Origin: Parcubacteria group bacterium
GTDB lineage: Bacteria > Patescibacteriota > Minisyncoccia > Moranbacterales > JAKLHP01
Length of the DNA stretch: 64,000 bases
Assembly: GCA_041657845.1 (NCBI GenBank)
Contig: JBBABD010000001.1
Span: 27,631 to 91,630 of the forward strand
Direction: 5' to 3'
A program made the position numbers and the translations under genes. The notes under the pieces were generated by a model. That model was not told the DNA's origin. It saw only the letters and a program-made list of their open reading frames with translations, and ran no database searches. This document shows, in pieces, positions 17,500-25,342 of this stretch. Every line of letters starts with the position of its first letter. The first letter of the stretch is position 1.

Positions 17500-18876
17500 C
17501 TAGTGGATCTTTTCCCTCATTAAATGAGCAAAACAAAATGGATCCCCTCCCAATAGCTTCCCGCCCTTAATCTTCCCTCCGGTCAAAATGACAGTTGATC
17601 TGCATTTTCCTCTGCATTCTTTTTTATAGAAACTACATTTCAAACAATCTATCTTTTTAGCATTTCTATAATGTTCCGCCATTGAATGATGCCATATTTC
17701 ATCAACTGACATGCCTATAGCATTCGGACCAATAAATTCGGGGTAATCAATAAGAAATGGGCATGCCACAACCCTACCGTCAGGAAGAATGGAAATATCC
17801 CTAATTAATGCTCCGCATTCTGAATTATCAAAGGGGAACGGATTTTGAGATTTATCCTTTAAATTATAATTAAACAAATCCTTGTGTTTTAAGAGGACTT
17901 TAATTCCAGAATTGATAACTTCTTTTTTACTTCTTAAATCTTGAATTTTTTTAGCAAATTTTTTATATTGGTTCGCAGTTAGAATCAATTTATTGGTATC
18001 GTTGTCAATCGCTCTTCCTGATGGTTTTAATGGAATAAAATTTATGTCGCATTTATATTCCATAGCCACTTCCACTAAAAAATCTGTTTCTCTTATATTA
18101 TCAGATCCAATAGCCACATTGATTACAACTGGTATTTTATTTTTCGAATTTTCATTATATTCATGAAGTTTTTTAAGATTTTCCGCTACCAAATTATATG
18201 CTCCTTTTGTTCTTCTTTTATCATTGATTTTTTCACTGCCCTCAAGACTTATTACCAAATCCCTAATGCCAGAATTAATAATTTTTTTAAACATTTCATT
18301 ATTCCAGCACCCATTGCTATTGAGACTCACCACCATCCCTAAACCATTTGCGTATTTTATAGTTTCAAATAAATATTTATCAACTGTCGGTTCACCGCCG
18401 GTAATCCGCCACTCCGTCGCACCAGCATCAAAAAACTTTTTAATGATTTTTCTTGTTTGATTGATTGTGCGTTTTTTTTCTGAAAAATTGATATTTCCAC
18501 TTCTAGCGTAGCAATGATGACAGTTTAAGTTACACTTTCTTGTAAATGTATCATATACCCTCAGAGGCGCACTGAGACAATTTTTTGATTTTATACTTTT
18601 AGATTTTACCAGCCTGCAATTACTAATACATATTTTATATGCATTTTTTTTAATTAATCCCATTTTCACAAAATCCTCAACATTTTTTTCATTGCTTTCG
18701 TTTATAGATTTAATATCTATAGATCCTTCATGACAAAGATACTCCAAAAAGTTAAATTTTCCTGAATCTATAATACTTATTTCTCCAGATAGAGAATCAT
18801 ATATCAAACCTCCAAAATATTCATTTCTTATGGTGAATCTTCTGGATCTAAATTTCTTTTTATTTTTTCTGATCAT
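17500..18876 (-). CDS. Radical SAM/SPASM protein with PqqD-like N-terminus
   Basis: A 458-aa protein in three parts. Residues about 10-90 resemble a PqqD/RRE-like peptide-binding domain. The radical SAM core has C115, C119 and C122 (CxxxCxxC) for the 4Fe-4S cluster and TGGEPT at 159-164. The C-terminal SPASM region has cysteines in ECGAL, VACPF, DCLKCSF, ECRGKC and DPFC for auxiliary clusters. SPASM enzymes usually modify peptides (PqqE, thioether or epimerase maturases) or sugars (for example BtrN-type). No short precursor-peptide ORF is visible in the 96 bp upstream or in the 10 bp before the oxidoreductase. The substrate is therefore unknown and may lie elsewhere. Confidence 0.85.
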   Translation of the reverse strand: MIRKNKKKFRSRRFTIRNEYFGGLIYDSLSGEISIIDSGKFNFLEYLCHEGSIDIKSINESNEKNVEDFVKMGLIKKNAYKICISNCRLVKSKSIKSKNCLSAPLRVYDTFTRKCNLNCHHCYARSGNINFSEKKRTINQTRKIIKKFFDAGATEWRITGGEPTVDKYLFETIKYANGLGMVVSLNSNGCWNNEMFKKIINSGIRDLVISLEGSEKINDKRRTKGAYNLVAENLKKLHEYNENSKNKIPVVINVAIGSDNIRETDFLVEVAMEYKCDINFIPLKPSGRAIDNDTNKLILTANQYKKFAKKIQDLRSKKEVINSGIKVLLKHKDLFNYNLKDKSQNPFPFDNSECGALIRDISILPDGRVVACPFLIDYPEFIGPNAIGMSVDEIWHHSMAEHYRNAKKIDCLKCSFYKKECRGKCRSTVILTGGKIKGGKLLGGDPFCFAHLMREKIH

Positions 18877-18972
18877 TATTTTAATCTTAAATGAAAAATT
18901 TAATCATAAAACGTTAAAAAACCAACAAATTAAATCCTTAATTCGCAACTTTTTTAATAATATTAAATCCGT

Positions 18973-19911
18973 TCAATTCTCAATTATTTCTTTTACCGAA
19001 TAATTCATCGTTCCTCTGGTCTTGTAATAATTTTTGAGCAGAATGTCAGCCAGAAGTCCAAAGATAAAAAGCTGGATTCCCACCATAATTAGAAGTGCGC
19101 CGATAAGAGGCCAGATTCTTTCTGAAAGAGCTGTTCTGAAAAATATTTTTTCCACTGCCATCCAGATTAAAACTGCAAAGCCGGCAAACAGACAGAACAT
19201 TCCTCCGCCACCGAAAAGATGGACCGGACGATTGGAATATTTTCGCCAAAACCAAATGGAAACCATATCCACAATGCCTTTGACTCCCCTTTTCCAATTG
19301 TATTTCGTTGTTCCGTGAACTCGGGGGAAATGATTGACTTTTATTTCTCCGACTTTATATCCATCAAACTGCAAAATAGCTGGCATAAAACGATGCATTT
19401 CTCCAAAAAGGTCGACATCTTTGAAACATTCGCGCTTGTAAGCTTTGAGACTGCACCCGCTATCATGAATATTGTCTTCTACCAGAACCTTCCGAAGCAG
19501 ATTGGCCATTCGAGAAGAAAGCTTTTTCATAAAATCATCTTTCCTTTGCCATCTCCATCCGGAAACCACATCGAATCCTTCATTCATTTTTTCTAATAAT
19601 AATTTGATGTCTTTGGGATCATTTTGCAGATCGCCGTCCATCGTGATGATAACATCGCCTTTGGCCGCTTTTATTCCGGCATCAAATCCGGCCGTCTGGC
19701 CGTAATTTTTTCGGAACCGGATAAGTTTTAACGGTGTCAGTCCTTCGCAATTTTTGGCCGTTTCATCAGTCGATCCGTCATCGATAAAAATAATCTCGTA
19801 GGTTTTGCCGAGAGGCTCGCAAGCCTCGACAATCCTCTTGTGAAGTTCTTTGGCGTTGTCTTCCTCATTATAGATAGGAACGACAACGGAAATGTCTAGT
19901 TTATTGTCCAT
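18973..19911 (-). CDS. GT2 polyprenyl-phosphate glycosyltransferase (DPM1/ArnC/GtrB-like)
   Basis: A 312-aa protein. The GT-A domain has VVPIYNEE (about 10-17), IDDGSTD, DGDLQNDP with the metal-binding DxD, and SGCSLKAYKR. Two C-terminal membrane segments (about 235-257 and 270-292) follow. Such enzymes make undecaprenyl-phosphate sugars from nucleotide sugars at the inner membrane face. These are the donors used by GT-C enzymes like those encoded at 1-10699. A promoter (19919-19947) places transcription start at or one base before its ATG. Confidence 0.9.
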   Translation of the reverse strand: MDNKLDISVVVPIYNEEDNAKELHKRIVEACEPLGKTYEIIFIDDGSTDETAKNCEGLTPLKLIRFRKNYGQTAGFDAGIKAAKGDVIITMDGDLQNDPKDIKLLLEKMNEGFDVVSGWRWQRKDDFMKKLSSRMANLLRKVLVEDNIHDSGCSLKAYKRECFKDVDLFGEMHRFMPAILQFDGYKVGEIKVNHFPRVHGTTKYNWKRGVKGIVDMVSIWFWRKYSNRPVHLFGGGGMFCLFAGFAVLIWMAVEKIFFRTALSERIWPLIGALLIMVGIQLFIFGLLADILLKNYYKTRGTMNYSVKEIIEN

Positions 19912-19918
19912 AATAATG

Positions 19919-19947
19919 ATTTTATCCGATTTCTAAAGAATTGGCAA
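19919..19947 (-). promoter_or_regulatory. Sigma70-type promoter for the GT2 gene
   Basis: On the minus strand TTGCCA and TAAAAT are separated by 17 bp. The -10 ends 7 bp before the ATG at 19911, which implies a leaderless or nearly leaderless mRNA. Confidence 0.65.
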
Positions 19948-19988
19948 ATGCACCGAATCTAGAAAATCAATAGCCATAAAACAGAAGC

Positions 19989-20016
19989 TTGACTTTAATA
20001 ATTATGGTGTTAAAAT
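19989..20016 (+). promoter_or_regulatory. Promoter of the DUF4143 ATPase gene
   Basis: TTGACT and TAAAAT are spaced by 16 bp. The first 19-bp direct repeat (19995-20013) fills the spacer and overlaps the -10, so a protein bound there should block RNA polymerase. Confidence 0.6.
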
Positions 20017-20046
20017 ACACATATACATTAATAATTATGGTGTTAA
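19995..20046 (+). repeat. Two 19-bp direct repeats in front of an ATPase gene
   Basis: TTAATAATTATGGTGTTAA occurs at 19995-20013 and again, identical, at 20028-20046. The start-to-start distance is 33 bp, about three helical turns. The first lies in the promoter and the second just before the ATG at 20051. This is the pattern of an operator pair. Confidence 0.8.
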
Positions 20047-20050
20047 TTAT

Positions 20051-21292
20051 ATGATAGATATTCGCAGAAAATTATTCGATGAATTGAAGAATAACCTTAA
20101 AACAAAGGAAATTTTACTAATTGTTGGACCTCGCCAAGCCGGAAAAACAACCTTAATGAACAAACTCCGGATTTTCCTTGAGGAAAAGGGAGAAAAAAGC
20201 GTCTTTTTGAATTTGGACTTTGAAAAAGATGCGGCTTCGTTCGTTTCCCAAGATGCTCTTGTTAGAAAATTAGAATTGGAATTAGGAAAAGAAAAAGGGT
20301 TTGTTTTTATAGACGAAATTCAAAGGAAAGAAAATGCCGGACTTTTTTTGAAAGGAATCTACGATATGGAATTGCCATACAAATTCATTATCTCCGGTTC
20401 GGGAAGTTTGGAGCTTAAAGAAAAAATACATGAATCTCTGGCTGGAAGAAAAAGAATATTTGAACTTTCCACGGTCAGCTTCGAAGAATTTGTTAATTTT
20501 AAAACTAACTACAAATACAGCCAAAAACTGAACGATTTTTTTTCCATTGAAAATGAAACATCATTGTCTCTTTTGAATGAATATCTTAATTTTGGAGGAT
20601 ATCCGAGAGTCATCCTAGAAAGCATGCTCGCGGAAAAAAATAGGACTATCAGTGAAATATTCAGAAGCTACACCGAAAAAGATATCGCCTATTTTTTAGG
20701 AGCAAACAAGATCGAAAAATTCGGATTGTTAATAAAACTTTTAGCCGACCAATCCGGAAAAATTATTAACTATTCGGAATTGGCCAAAGAAACAGGAATA
20801 AGTTTTCAGACGTTGAAAAATTATCTTTGGTATGCTGAAAAAACCTTTTCTATTCGGACAATATCACCGTATTTCAAAAACAAACGCAAAGAAATAACCC
20901 GTTCTCCGCTAGCATATTTCTACGATTTGGGTTTTAGAAATTTCTCGCTAGGGTTATTTGGCAATCTTGCTCAACCAGACCAGCTTGGATTTGTTTTTCA
21001 AAATCTTGTCGCAAACAGACTGCATGAAAAAATAGCAAATACTGCTAAAAACTTGGGTTTCTGGAGGACACTGGATAAAGCCGAGGTTGATTTCATAATT
21101 AGTGAGGGGAAATCAGCTCTTCCTGTTGAAGTAAAATATTCACGGCTTAAAAAGCCTCAAATAACCAGATCTCTTGGAAATTTCATAAAAGCATATTCTC
21201 CCACTGAAGCTTGGATTGTAAATTTGACTTTAGAAACAGAAATAAAAATAGAGAATACAACAGTTAAATTCATACCTTTTTACAAATTATAA
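20051..21292 (+). CDS. AAA-type ATPase with DUF4143 C-terminus
   Basis: A 413-aa protein. Walker A is GPRQAGKTT at 26-34 and Walker B FVFIDEIQ at 84-91, with sensor-like ISGSGS near 118. The C-terminal DUF4143 domain is PDDEXK-like (EVDFIISEG...PVEVKYS near the end). These proteins are common and often carried in many copies in CPR, archaeal and other genomes; their function is not established. A gene of this type, stand-alone and with its own repeat-containing promoter, may be a mobile or selfish unit (inference). It is full length with no sign of decay. Confidence 0.88.
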   Translation: MIDIRRKLFDELKNNLKTKEILLIVGPRQAGKTTLMNKLRIFLEEKGEKSVFLNLDFEKDAASFVSQDALVRKLELELGKEKGFVFIDEIQRKENAGLFLKGIYDMELPYKFIISGSGSLELKEKIHESLAGRKRIFELSTVSFEEFVNFKTNYKYSQKLNDFFSIENETSLSLLNEYLNFGGYPRVILESMLAEKNRTISEIFRSYTEKDIAYFLGANKIEKFGLLIKLLADQSGKIINYSELAKETGISFQTLKNYLWYAEKTFSIRTISPYFKNKRKEITRSPLAYFYDLGFRNFSLGLFGNLAQPDQLGFVFQNLVANRLHEKIANTAKNLGFWRTLDKAEVDFIISEGKSALPVEVKYSRLKKPQITRSLGNFIKAYSPTEAWIVNLTLETEIKIENTTVKFIPFYKL

Positions 21293-21297
21293 AGTAA

Positions 21298-21326
21298 TTG
21301 ACGCTCGAACAGACTGGCAGTATAAT
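21298..21326 (+). promoter_or_regulatory. Consensus promoter for the 58-aa protein
   Basis: TTGACG and TATAAT are separated by exactly 17 bp. The -10 ends 6 bp before the ATG at 21333, so transcription should start at the ATG itself (leaderless mRNA). Confidence 0.75.
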
Positions 21327-21332
21327 TTATTT

Positions 21333-21509
21333 ATGAACATTACGAAATGCGATATTTGCAAAAAAACAATAAAGAAAGACTCAAAAAGCCTATATATAGG
21401 ATTGGGTAGTATTTTTTCTAATCATATTGAAATATGTGAAAATTGCGGAAAACCTGTAATGAAACTGCTAAAGGATAAGAAGCTAATAGAAAGTAAGCGA
21501 ACTAGCTAG
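21333..21509 (+). CDS. Small zinc-ribbon-like protein, 58 aa
   Basis: A short ORF that reads M-N-I-T-K-CDIC-K... and later ICENCGKP, giving two CxxC pairs 26 residues apart (Cys6/Cys9 and Cys35/Cys38), followed by a basic C-terminus. This is a treble-clef/zinc-ribbon arrangement, probably one Zn2+. A near-perfect promoter whose predicted start point falls on its ATG supports the gene as real. No named family is recognised. It could be a small nucleic-acid-binding regulator. Confidence 0.75.
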   Translation: MNITKCDICKKTIKKDSKSLYIGLGSIFSNHIEICENCGKPVMKLLKDKKLIESKRTS

Positions 21510-21561
21510 AAAAAAATTCAGATGCAAGACTCAAAAAACCAGCCGTGCGCCGGATTTTTGT

Positions 21562-21590
21562 TTGGCAATAAGTCCAAAATTTGCTATAAT
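21562..21590 (+). promoter_or_regulatory. Promoter of the SpoIID-domain gene
   Basis: TTGGCA and TATAAT are separated by 17 bp, with an extended -10 (TGC before TATAAT). The predicted start is about 20 bp upstream of the ATG at 21617. Confidence 0.7.
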
Positions 21591-21616
21591 TGAAGCGTTA
21601 AAAATTGAAAAACAAA

Positions 21617-23074
21617 ATGATGAAGAAAATAATCGCTTTTTTTGTGTTTTTGTCATTCTTGTCCGCTTTCTTCCCCAGCACTAGACCCGCCAAGGCGGAT
21701 GATAGTCTTGTTTCGGTATATAGCTTTTGGAGCAAAACATCTTCTTATCGTTTTTTGACTTCATCGGCATCGGAAATCAAAAGCCTCTCTTCAAACAGCA
21801 ACTGGGAAAGTGAAGGAATCTTGTGGTATGCCTATTCATCAAAGCAAAATGATACTGTTCCTATTTATAGAATAAAAAGTAGCACATACTCATATTATTA
21901 TTACACGGCTTCAAAATCAAAAAGGAGCAGTTTGATAAAAACAAAGGGCTGGGTCGACAAAGGAATTGCTTTCTATGCCTATGCCAGCAAGCAAGATGCC
22001 ACAACGCCTGTATATGCGCTAAAAAATTCAAAAACCAAAAAATATTTCTATACTTCAAGCCCGGGAGAAAAAAATTGTATGCTAACGGACAGCACATGGA
22101 CTGGCGGAGAAACGGCTTTTTGGGTTCCAAAAGAAAATGCCAACGTCTCAGATTATGAAACCACCTGCCGAGCATCTTATGGACCGGAAATTAGCGTTGG
22201 TCTCTGGAGCTATACCAAAAAGGATTTGCAAAGTGGATATTTCAAAATAAAAGCCAACAAGGATTATACGATAAAAGATAAGGATGGAGACAGAATAACT
22301 ACAATTTCGGCAGGCACCATAACAAAAGTGAAATACAATGGAGATAAGGATCTTTTGGTTTATAGCTCAATAAAAGACAGGACATTCAGCAAAGAAGTGA
22401 GCTTTGACGCCAAAGATGGAAATAATTCCAATCTGGTTTTTGACATCTACCGCCCCGGATCCAGCTACGATCAATATCGGGGAAAGATAAAAATAAAATA
22501 TTATGACAACGATAACATTTGGGTTGTCAACACTCTTCCGATGGAACAATATGTCTGGGGAATGGGAGAAACGACGGGAACCGGACCATTCGAGCACACC
22601 AAAGTTATGACCACAATGTTCCGAACTTACGGCTATTGGTACAAAGAATACGCCACCAAATATTTGAAATATGGATTCACCATCCGAAGCGATTCAGGAT
22701 CCCAAATTTATCGAGGTTACGATTGGGAGAAAAAATATCCCAATATCAAAAAAGCGGCGGAAAGTACCAAGGGAATCATTGTTAAATATAAAAACGAGAT
22801 TGCGCTGACTCCATACAGTTCTTGGAGCGATGGAAGAACTCGAAGTTTTGAAGAACGCTGGGGATCGGATGATTACCCATGGTGTAAATCAGTAAAGGAT
22901 CCGTACGGAAAACATCCATCGCTTAGTACCAAAAAGCTGGAAGCGGCCGGAAATCATATGGTCGGACTGATTGCCAACGGATCACTAAAACTGGCCGGAA
23001 GCAAATACAAAAAGAAATATGACTGGATACTCAAATATTATTACACCAAAGTATCGCTTGCGAAAATGTATTAA
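21617..23074 (+). CDS. Secreted SpoIID-domain protein with DUF5648 repeats
   Basis: About 485 aa. A signal peptide (about 1-29, ending near AKADDS) is followed by a Tyr-rich region of roughly three units (YSFWSKTSSYRFLTSS; YRIKSSTYSYYYYTAS; YALKNSKTKKYFYTSS), the pattern of DUF5648 carbohydrate-binding-like modules. Then comes a SpoIID domain: VNTLPMEQYVWGMGE, the fold's first helix with its catalytic-type Glu, and later DSGSQIYRG and the LTPYSSWSDGRT region. SpoIID proteins are lytic transglycosylases that cut denuded peptidoglycan. It probably acts on the wall or surface glycan. I chose ATG 21617 over the TTG at 21605 because it starts the signal peptide. Confidence 0.85.
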   Translation: MMKKIIAFFVFLSFLSAFFPSTRPAKADDSLVSVYSFWSKTSSYRFLTSSASEIKSLSSNSNWESEGILWYAYSSKQNDTVPIYRIKSSTYSYYYYTASKSKRSSLIKTKGWVDKGIAFYAYASKQDATTPVYALKNSKTKKYFYTSSPGEKNCMLTDSTWTGGETAFWVPKENANVSDYETTCRASYGPEISVGLWSYTKKDLQSGYFKIKANKDYTIKDKDGDRITTISAGTITKVKYNGDKDLLVYSSIKDRTFSKEVSFDAKDGNNSNLVFDIYRPGSSYDQYRGKIKIKYYDNDNIWVVNTLPMEQYVWGMGETTGTGPFEHTKVMTTMFRTYGYWYKEYATKYLKYGFTIRSDSGSQIYRGYDWEKKYPNIKKAAESTKGIIVKYKNEIALTPYSSWSDGRTRSFEERWGSDDYPWCKSVKDPYGKHPSLSTKKLEAAGNHMVGLIANGSLKLAGSKYKKKYDWILKYYYTKVSLAKMY

Positions 23075-23117
23075 CGGAGTTATAAGATTGGGACTTACGC
23101 ATTTTAAATAATAATTA

Positions 23118-23229
23118 TGTCATCCTGCGAAAGCAGGAATCTACGCAAACGATAATTGAGAGTTTAACGTGTAAATATCATACTGGCGTAATTCGATAAT
23201 GTAGATTCCTGGTCAAGCCAGGAATGACA
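23118..23229 (+). repeat. MITE-like repeat, copy A
   Basis: A palindromic-ended element. The left hairpin TCCTGCGAAAGCAGGA and the right hairpin TTCCTGGTCAAGCCAGGAA flank a core with CGATAATT, TTTAACGTGTAAATAT and GCGTAATTCG. It is related to copies at 51354-51490 (inverted), 56086-56199 and 57734-57846. It lies directly before the Cys-rich protein gene. Confidence 0.85.
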
Positions 23230-23268
23230 ACCAAACGCGTAATTTATAAAAATTATAAAATTTTCAAG

Positions 23269-23799
23269 ATGTTTAAAAAGATTATTCTGATATTATTCAT
23301 AATCGCCCTGGGATTGCTGGCCTATTTCGCCTATCCGATTGTTAAAAATCGCTATTTTAAAAACGAAAGTTCAATTAAGAATGAAGAACAGGGATCAAAT
23401 GAAAATACAATCATGAATAATGGAAATGAATCAGAAGATGAAAAAAACAACACCAGTGATGTTGAAAACGAAGAAAACTCAGCTTCAAGCAACGAAGTTA
23501 AGGATGAAATTGACGAATCAGGAGATGCTGTTAACATTACAGCCAAAGATTGCGACAATGAATGTTTAAATTTCCAAGAGAATGAAAGCAGTTTAAGATA
23601 TTGTCAAGACATCTGCGACATTTCTTCGACCAAGGACAGTGATAATTGCGAAAGCAAAACCGGAACAGATAAGGATTACTGCTTCAAAAATCAAGCAGTT
23701 GCAAAAACCGATCTGAAAATTTGCAATTCAATAGCTGATGCAAAAATAAAATCCGCCTGTAAAAACCGAGTGACAGAAGATTTGCTGGAAAATCAGTGA
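23269..23799 (+). CDS. Membrane-anchored Cys-rich extracytoplasmic protein
   Basis: About 176 aa: an N-terminal membrane anchor (about 4-22), a long acidic Asn/Glu-rich linker (about 30-90) and a C-terminal domain with eight cysteines. Its last part has the spacing DYCF...A...DLKIC...C, like the DxCY-A-x-C repeat seen in archaeal and CPR surface proteins. Disulfides are likely. I place the start at ATG 23269; an upstream in-frame ATG (23224) lies inside the MITE-like repeat. Its TGA stop is the first part of the next cassette's inverted repeat. The function is unknown. Confidence 0.65.
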   Translation: MFKKIILILFIIALGLLAYFAYPIVKNRYFKNESSIKNEEQGSNENTIMNNGNESEDEKNNTSDVENEENSASSNEVKDEIDESGDAVNITAKDCDNECLNFQENESSLRYCQDICDISSTKDSDNCESKTGTDKDYCFKNQAVAKTDLKICNSIADAKIKSACKNRVTEDLLENQ

Positions 23800-24297
23800 T
23801 GCTAATATGCAAATCTTATGCTAATCTGCTAATTGCGAATAAATTATGAGGAGAGATGAATTAATTTACTCTGATTTGTCTTATGAAATATTCGGCATAT
23901 TATTCAAAGTCCAAAATGAATTAGGCAGATATTGCAATGAAAAGCAATATGGAGATTCTATAGAAGAAAAATTAAAAGAAAACAAAATTAGCTATGCGAG
24001 AGAAAAAACATTGCCAGTGTCGTTTGAGGGAGAAAAGATAAACAGAAATAAGGTTGATTTTATCATAGAAAACAAAATAATATTAGAATTGAAATGCTCC
24101 AATTTCACTACTAAAGAAAATTACTACCAATTAAGAAGATACCTTTCTGCATATAATTTGAAACTTGGAATTTTAGTAAATTTCAGGGATAAATATCTAA
24201 AACCAAAAAGAATATTAAATTCAGAATGCAAAGAGTATTAAGATATATTAGCATGAAATAATTCGCGGCATTCGCATCAATTAGCATATTAGCATCA
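23797..24297. mobile_element. GxxExxY cassette bounded by inverted terminal repeats
   Basis: TGATGCTAATATGC at 23797-23810 has its exact reverse complement at 24284-24297. Further inward, both sides show related CTAATTG/GCGAAT units. The 501-bp unit holds one gene (23846-24241) and is squeezed between two genes with no spare DNA; its left repeat even contains the stop codon of the gene before. Confidence 0.7.
23846..24241 (+). CDS. GxxExxY family protein (PDDEXK-like)
   Basis: A 131-aa protein of the GxxExxY family. The signature helix has the form GRYCNEKQY, followed by an IREK/YAREK-like strand, then VDFIIENKIILELK with the Asp and Glu-x-Lys of a PDDEXK nuclease-like core, and QLRRYL. The biochemical function is not established. 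It starts with ATG 23846 and is complete. It lies inside a unit with 14-bp inverted ends, so it may move or spread as a cassette. Confidence 0.85.
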   Translation: MRRDELIYSDLSYEIFGILFKVQNELGRYCNEKQYGDSIEEKLKENKISYAREKTLPVSFEGEKINRNKVDFIIENKIILELKCSNFTTKENYYQLRRYLSAYNLKLGILVNFRDKYLKPKRILNSECKEY

Positions 24298-24301
24298 TAT
24301 T

Positions 24302-24979
24302 ATGAAAATTTTTATCGTTATTCCCGCTTTTAATGAAGGAACTGTGATTCAGGATGTTATAAGAGAAATAAAAGAAGAAGGATATGAAAATATTATCATC
24401 GTTGACGATGGAAGCAAGGATAATACCTATTCAAAAGCCAAAGAAATAAAAGGGATTACTGCCCTGAGACACAAAATCAATCGAGGAAAAGGAGCGGCTA
24501 CCAAAACCGGCATTGAAGCGGCAAAATTGCTTGGAGCTGATATTATTGTTACAATGGATGGAGATGGACAGCATGACCCCAAAGACATCAAAAAACTCGT
24601 AGAACCGATAATCAAAAATGAATTCGACGTTGTTTTGGGCACAAGACTTAAAAATCCCGAGGGTATGCCCTTGTACAAGAGATTGCATAATTGGATCGCA
24701 AATCTGGTAACTTGGTACTTGTTTGGCATCTGGGTAACCGACAGTCAGTCGGGTTTTCGCGTTTATTCGCGAAAATCCGCAGATTCAATCAACACAAGAT
24801 ATGATCGGTATGAATATGACAGCGAGGTAATCCGAGAAATTTATTTGCGAAAACTCAGCTTCACGGAGATCCCAATCACTGTCAGATATACTGAATATTC
24901 TATGGGAAAGGAACACGGCCAAGGAATTATAAACGGATTCAAAACGTTATACAAAATGATTTGGAGGCTAATGAATTAG
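24302..24979 (+). CDS. GT2 glycosyltransferase (polyprenyl-phosphate mannosyl/glucosyl transferase-like)
   Basis: A 225-aa GT-A enzyme: VIPAFNEG (about 6-13), VDDGSKDNT, DGDGQHDP with the metal-binding DxD, and DSQSGFRVY near 150. Unlike the GT2 at 18973 it has no C-terminal membrane segments. DPM1-like enzymes of this size make lipid-phosphate sugars. It is followed 18 bp later by a DUF2304 gene, a common partner of such GT2s. It is the first gene of a five-gene plus-strand operon that starts right after the GxxExxY cassette. Confidence 0.9.
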   Translation: MKIFIVIPAFNEGTVIQDVIREIKEEGYENIIIVDDGSKDNTYSKAKEIKGITALRHKINRGKGAATKTGIEAAKLLGADIIVTMDGDGQHDPKDIKKLVEPIIKNEFDVVLGTRLKNPEGMPLYKRLHNWIANLVTWYLFGIWVTDSQSGFRVYSRKSADSINTRYDRYEYDSEVIREIYLRKLSFTEIPITVRYTEYSMGKEHGQGIINGFKTLYKMIWRLMN

Positions 24980-24997
24980 ATCATTATAAACGCCACT

Positions 24998-25342
24998 ATG
25001 AAATTACAACTTTATCAAATCATCATTTTTGCAATCTCCGCTTTTATGATTTTTCAGGGAGTCAAAAACTTTATCAGCGGTAAAAGCGGACAGACAATCT
25101 ACAAACTATCGATTCGAATAATTGTTTGGGGCGGAATGGCAATTGTTACCATTTTCCCCAAGCTTATTCATCTCTTGGCCAAAACTCTCGGGATCATAGA
25201 TAATATGAATGCGGTAGTTTTGACCGGATTTCTGCTGGTTTTTCTGATGATATTCAAACTGCTCTCGGCTATTGAGCGCCTAGAGCAACAGCTTTCGGAG
25301 GTTACCAGAAAAGACGCGCTAAGAGGAATGAAAGACAAATGA
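24998..25342 (+). CDS. DUF2304 membrane protein
   Basis: A 114-aa protein with three membrane segments (about 5-22, 38-60, 72-92) and a charged C-terminal helix, matching DUF2304. It is typically encoded beside DPM1-like GT2 genes, as here, and probably anchors the GT2 at the membrane or acts with it. Its stop overlaps the start of the next gene (ATGA). Confidence 0.8.
   Translation: MKLQLYQIIIFAISAFMIFQGVKNFISGKSGQTIYKLSIRIIVWGGMAIVTIFPKLIHLLAKTLGIIDNMNAVVLTGFLLVFLMIFKLLSAIERLEQQLSEVTRKDALRGMKDK

Noticed and set aside
15239..18876. Viperin-like antiviral module (radical SAM plus nucleotide kinase)
   Set aside because: The radical SAM protein has a PqqD-like N-terminus and a SPASM C-terminus, unlike viperins, and the kinase is an ordinary UMP kinase by motif. 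The cluster is kept as a finding without this claim.
17490..18972. RiPP precursor peptide next to the radical SAM gene
   Set aside because: No short ORF with a start and leader-like sequence was found in the flanking gaps (10 and 96 bp).
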